A program made the translations under genes and the position numbers. A stretch of DNA of 7,032 bases from the NCBI GenBank assembly GCA_030691295.1, contig JAUYEQ010000095.1, positions 1 through 7,032 of the forward strand. The letters run 5' to 3'. Origin of the DNA: Bacteroidota bacterium. Lineage in GTDB: Bacteria; Bacteroidota; Bacteroidia; Bacteroidales; Prolixibacteraceae. The first letter of the stretch is position 1. Every line of letters begins with the position of its first letter. The notes below the pieces were generated by a model. That model saw only the letters and a list, made by a program, of their open reading frames with translations. It had not been told where the DNA came from and searched no databases. Positions 5,426-7,032 of this stretch are shown in pieces.

Positions 5426-6802
5426 TCACTTTCTCCCCCAAAACGGTCGGTACACCCTGATTTCCTGAACTGGCAGTTTTTCCTTATTTTCAGAAATTAA
5501 AACCAGATTGTGGTTCGTGTTGGGTACTCCCTGAAACAGGGTAGAAATGCCTTTTTCATCCCCGGCAGATTCAGGCTTCCAGTTATCCATGCTGATGGAA
5601 TAGGTTTTCCATTTCACCTCGTCGCCTGTATTGAGGGTTGTTTTCAATACTTTCCAAGAGCGGTTCAGGTGCCAGTCACCACCTTTTTCAGCATCGCCTT
5701 TTTTAATGATTACCCGCCCCGACTTTGAAACAAAATCTTCGCTGGCCTTGCCGAATCCGTCAAAACCGGTAACAGAACCGCTGATTTCGAAACCAAAATC
5801 TTCAAAAGGCGCTGAGGCTTCCGTGAATTTACAGGTCCACGCTTCCTCCACCCACGGTGTATTCCGGTCAATATGAATCGTTGCCGGCAAGTCCCATGGC
5901 CATGCTTTGCCGTTGAGGGAATAGGGGCGTGTCATAAAATAGGTTCCCTGAAAAGTGGATGGTTTTTGTCCGTCGAGTAACACTTCGGTTTTTGCTGAAG
6001 TGGTATTTTCAGGATAAATCAAATCAACACGATTGCCTGAAAATGGCAATTCCATTTTGCCTTTTTTGATTTTGAAATCCTTTCCGGCCACCAAAGTGGT
6101 GCACAAACCAAACGGATCGGACTCATATTTTGATTTGTATTGAAACAACGGTTTGATTAGTTCTGCCATCAGGAACTCGCCGTATTTGTTGAGGTGGACA
6201 TCGTCTTTCAGCAAATCTTTCGGATTCAGCTGGTGGTCGTTCAGGTACTTTTTCCACGGGTCGCGAATATTGATCAGGTCGCATTTATACTTTTCGGCCA
6301 TTGCGGGCAGAAAATGGTACGACATAGTATCGCTCCAGGCGCTTTCGCCGGTGTAATGGTCGGTTTGAATGGCCACTTCTGCGGCTGTACGGCTGCGGAT
6401 GGTATATAAAACCGAATCGTACATCTGGTTGCTTCCGTAGATATGCAGCAAAACCAGATCGGGATAAAAGCTGCTTACATCCATTTCCACTGTTTTGCAG
6501 AGTATTTGCGAGGCAAACCCACCAATGGCCTTGTTTTCCATGATAAGGTTGGCATTCGGGAAACGGTTTTGAATCGCTTTTTTGACTTCCAGCCACCAAT
6601 CCTGAACACTTATTGACTGCCCGTAAACCAGAATTTTTACTGTATTCCGTTTTTCCGGAGTGCTGGATTGGAGCAAATTCATCGTCCGCGAGGTGTAACT
6701 TCCGTAATTGGTGGTGTCGGATAATACGGGTTGGGGATAATGCTGGGCAACAGAGGAAAAACCAGTCGCCATTAGAATAATCAGTAGTAATTTATTGATC
6801 AT
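5426..6802 (-). CDS. Secreted SGNH/GDSL-like hydrolase (probable carbohydrate esterase)
   Basis: A 458-aa protein with a signal peptide (MINKLLLIILMATGFSSVAQ, cleavage near residue 20). An SGNH hydrolase domain spans about 55-220: block I is VYGQSIS with nucleophile Ser63 (GQS in place of GDS), block II has Gly94-Gly95 (IGGFAS), block III is YGSNQ with Asn125, and block V is DDVHLN with Asp200 and His203. The catalytic set therefore appears complete. Residues about 240-458 form a second, probably beta-rich region rich in Trp and Gly (WPWDLPATIHIDRNTPWVEE, GFEISGSVTGFDGFG) that ends EIRVYRPFWGRK; I do not recognise its family. The enzyme most likely removes acyl groups from glycans in the periplasm or outside the cell; the substrate is unknown. 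ATG 6802 is chosen over an open extension to 6958 because it starts the signal peptide. The start overlaps the upstream nucleotidyltransferase frame by 11 bp. Confidence 0.82.
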   Translation of the reverse strand: MINKLLLIILMATGFSSVAQHYPQPVLSDTTNYGSYTSRTMNLLQSSTPEKRNTVKILVYGQSISVQDWWLEVKKAIQNRFPNANLIMENKAIGGFASQILCKTVEMDVSSFYPDLVLLHIYGSNQMYDSVLYTIRSRTAAEVAIQTDHYTGESAWSDTMSYHFLPAMAEKYKCDLINIRDPWKKYLNDHQLNPKDLLKDDVHLNKYGEFLMAELIKPLFQYKSKYESDPFGLCTTLVAGKDFKIKKGKMELPFSGNRVDLIYPENTTSAKTEVLLDGQKPSTFQGTYFMTRPYSLNGKAWPWDLPATIHIDRNTPWVEEAWTCKFTEASAPFEDFGFEISGSVTGFDGFGKASEDFVSKSGRVIIKKGDAEKGGDWHLNRSWKVLKTTLNTGDEVKWKTYSISMDNWKPESAGDEKGISTLFQGVPNTNHNLVLISENKEKLPVQEIRVYRPFWGRK

Positions 6803-7031
6803 TGTTCTTTGAGTCAGTATTTTTCTGATATGCAGTTGAAGGTTCGCTAACCAGCATTTCAACATTACTAAAAAACACTTCGTAATGTTGCTCAATACTT
6901 TTGTGAAAGTTTTGTGGTAACAAAGCCCAATCGTGCAACTCAACCAAAATCGGAACATTGCTTTCTCTTATTTTTTTAGACAGTCCAATCAACATTTCAC
7001 GTGGCAAAGGTTTCAAATTTTGACTTCTGAC
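6792..7031 (-). CDS. C-terminal part of a small (MNT-type) nucleotidyltransferase, truncated by the window edge
   Basis: The frame is open from the window end (VRSQNLKPLPREMLIGLSKK) to a TAA at 6794-6792, giving 79 residues. The segment IRESNVPILVELHDWALLPQNF then HKSIEQHYEVFF matches the C-terminal half of minimal nucleotidyltransferases, where an IPxxVDxVDW...F...I pattern follows the GS...DxD catalytic loop. That loop would lie off-window. The usual first Asp of the VDxVD strand is Glu here (VELHDW). About 24 residues (NVEMLVSEPS onward) extend beyond the usual family end. In this family the protein is typically paired with a HEPN partner as an antitoxin that AMPylates the toxin. A TTG at 7016 is not a credible start. 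The stop overlaps the start of the SGNH gene (ATGATCAATAA), which would allow translational coupling. Confidence 0.6.
   Translation of the reverse strand, partial: VRSQNLKPLPREMLIGLSKKIRESNVPILVELHDWALLPQNFHKSIEQHYEVFFSNVEMLVSEPSTAYQKNTDSKNNDQ
6860..6890. repeat. Perfect 9-bp inverted repeat about 60 bp upstream of the SGNH hydrolase start
   Basis: CAACATTAC (6860-6868) and GTAATGTTG (6882-6890) are exact reverse complements separated by 13 bp. The repeat lies inside the C-terminal end of the nucleotidyltransferase frame. No T-tract follows on the minus strand, so it is not a terminator for that gene. An operator for the downstream hydrolase gene or an mRNA hairpin are options. No good TAnnTTTG promoter is visible between it and 6802. 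Confidence 0.5.
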
Positions 7032-7032
7032 T

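Noticed and set aside
5358..5441. Upstream start (5441) for the deacetylase
   Set aside because: It would put 28 Thr/Lys-rich residues before the signal peptide and overlap the SGNH gene. The stretch is a simple repeat (18-bp period), so a non-coding leader is more likely.
6803..6958. Upstream start (6958) for the SGNH hydrolase
   Set aside because: It would overlap most of the nucleotidyltransferase C-terminus and bury the signal peptide after residue 52.
1..7032. CRISPR arrays, tRNA or rRNA genes, insertion-sequence transposases, integrases
   Set aside because: I saw no regularly spaced repeats, cloverleaf-like segments, terminal inverted repeats or transposase/integrase motifs on either strand.

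Overview
The window looks like chromosomal DNA from a member of the Bacteroidota, possibly a Marinilabiliales/Prolixibacteraceae-type organism (order-level placement is a low-confidence guess). Three things point that way. Putative promoters match the Bacteroidota -7 consensus TAnnTTTG, for example at 1008-1015 and on the minus strand at 4635-4628. Shine-Dalgarno motifs are absent or weak. Small secreted lipoproteins with Gly-Ser/Thr-Gly-Cys lipoboxes sit beside an MaeB-type malic enzyme and a GcvP C-terminal half whose sequence reads as Bacteroidota-like.

Layout. Positions 1-910 (+) hold the C-terminal third of gcvP (glycine decarboxylase P-protein). It carries an in-frame TAA at 29-31, at a position where the family normally has Glu. 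A strong terminator follows (935-974), then a solitary HigA-type antitoxin gene (1061-1417, +) with its own promoter and no toxin. At 1431-1535 lies a second, diverged copy of the last 35 codons of gcvP, including its stop codon, followed by a bidirectional terminator (1542-1572). The higA gene is therefore bracketed by two versions of the gcvP 3' end. From there on everything is on the minus strand. Two paralogous small lipoproteins (1577-1789 and 1888-2241) lie downstream of maeB (2255-4546), a 763-aa NADP-malic enzyme fused to a phosphotransacetylase-like domain. After a 196-bp intergenic region with terminator and promoter signals come a secreted ChbG/YdjC-like deacetylase that appears to lack an internal C-terminal segment (4743-5357), a secreted SGNH/GDSL-like hydrolase (5426-6802), and the C-terminal end of a small nucleotidyltransferase (6792 to beyond the window edge).

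How the genes work together. maeB and the lipoprotein gene 13 nt downstream are probably co-transcribed. MaeB converts malate to pyruvate plus NADPH and is probably tuned by acetyl-CoA through its C-terminal domain. The SGNH hydrolase and the ChbG-like protein are adjacent, co-directional and both exported, so they may form a small carbohydrate-deacylation unit. The nucleotidyltransferase and HigA are both of toxin-antitoxin type, but they lie at opposite ends of the window and are not linked to each other.

The strongest unexplained signal is the gcvP-3'-end / terminator / higA / gcvP-3'-end arrangement. It looks like the scar of a small unit inserted at, or recombined into, the end of a housekeeping gene.
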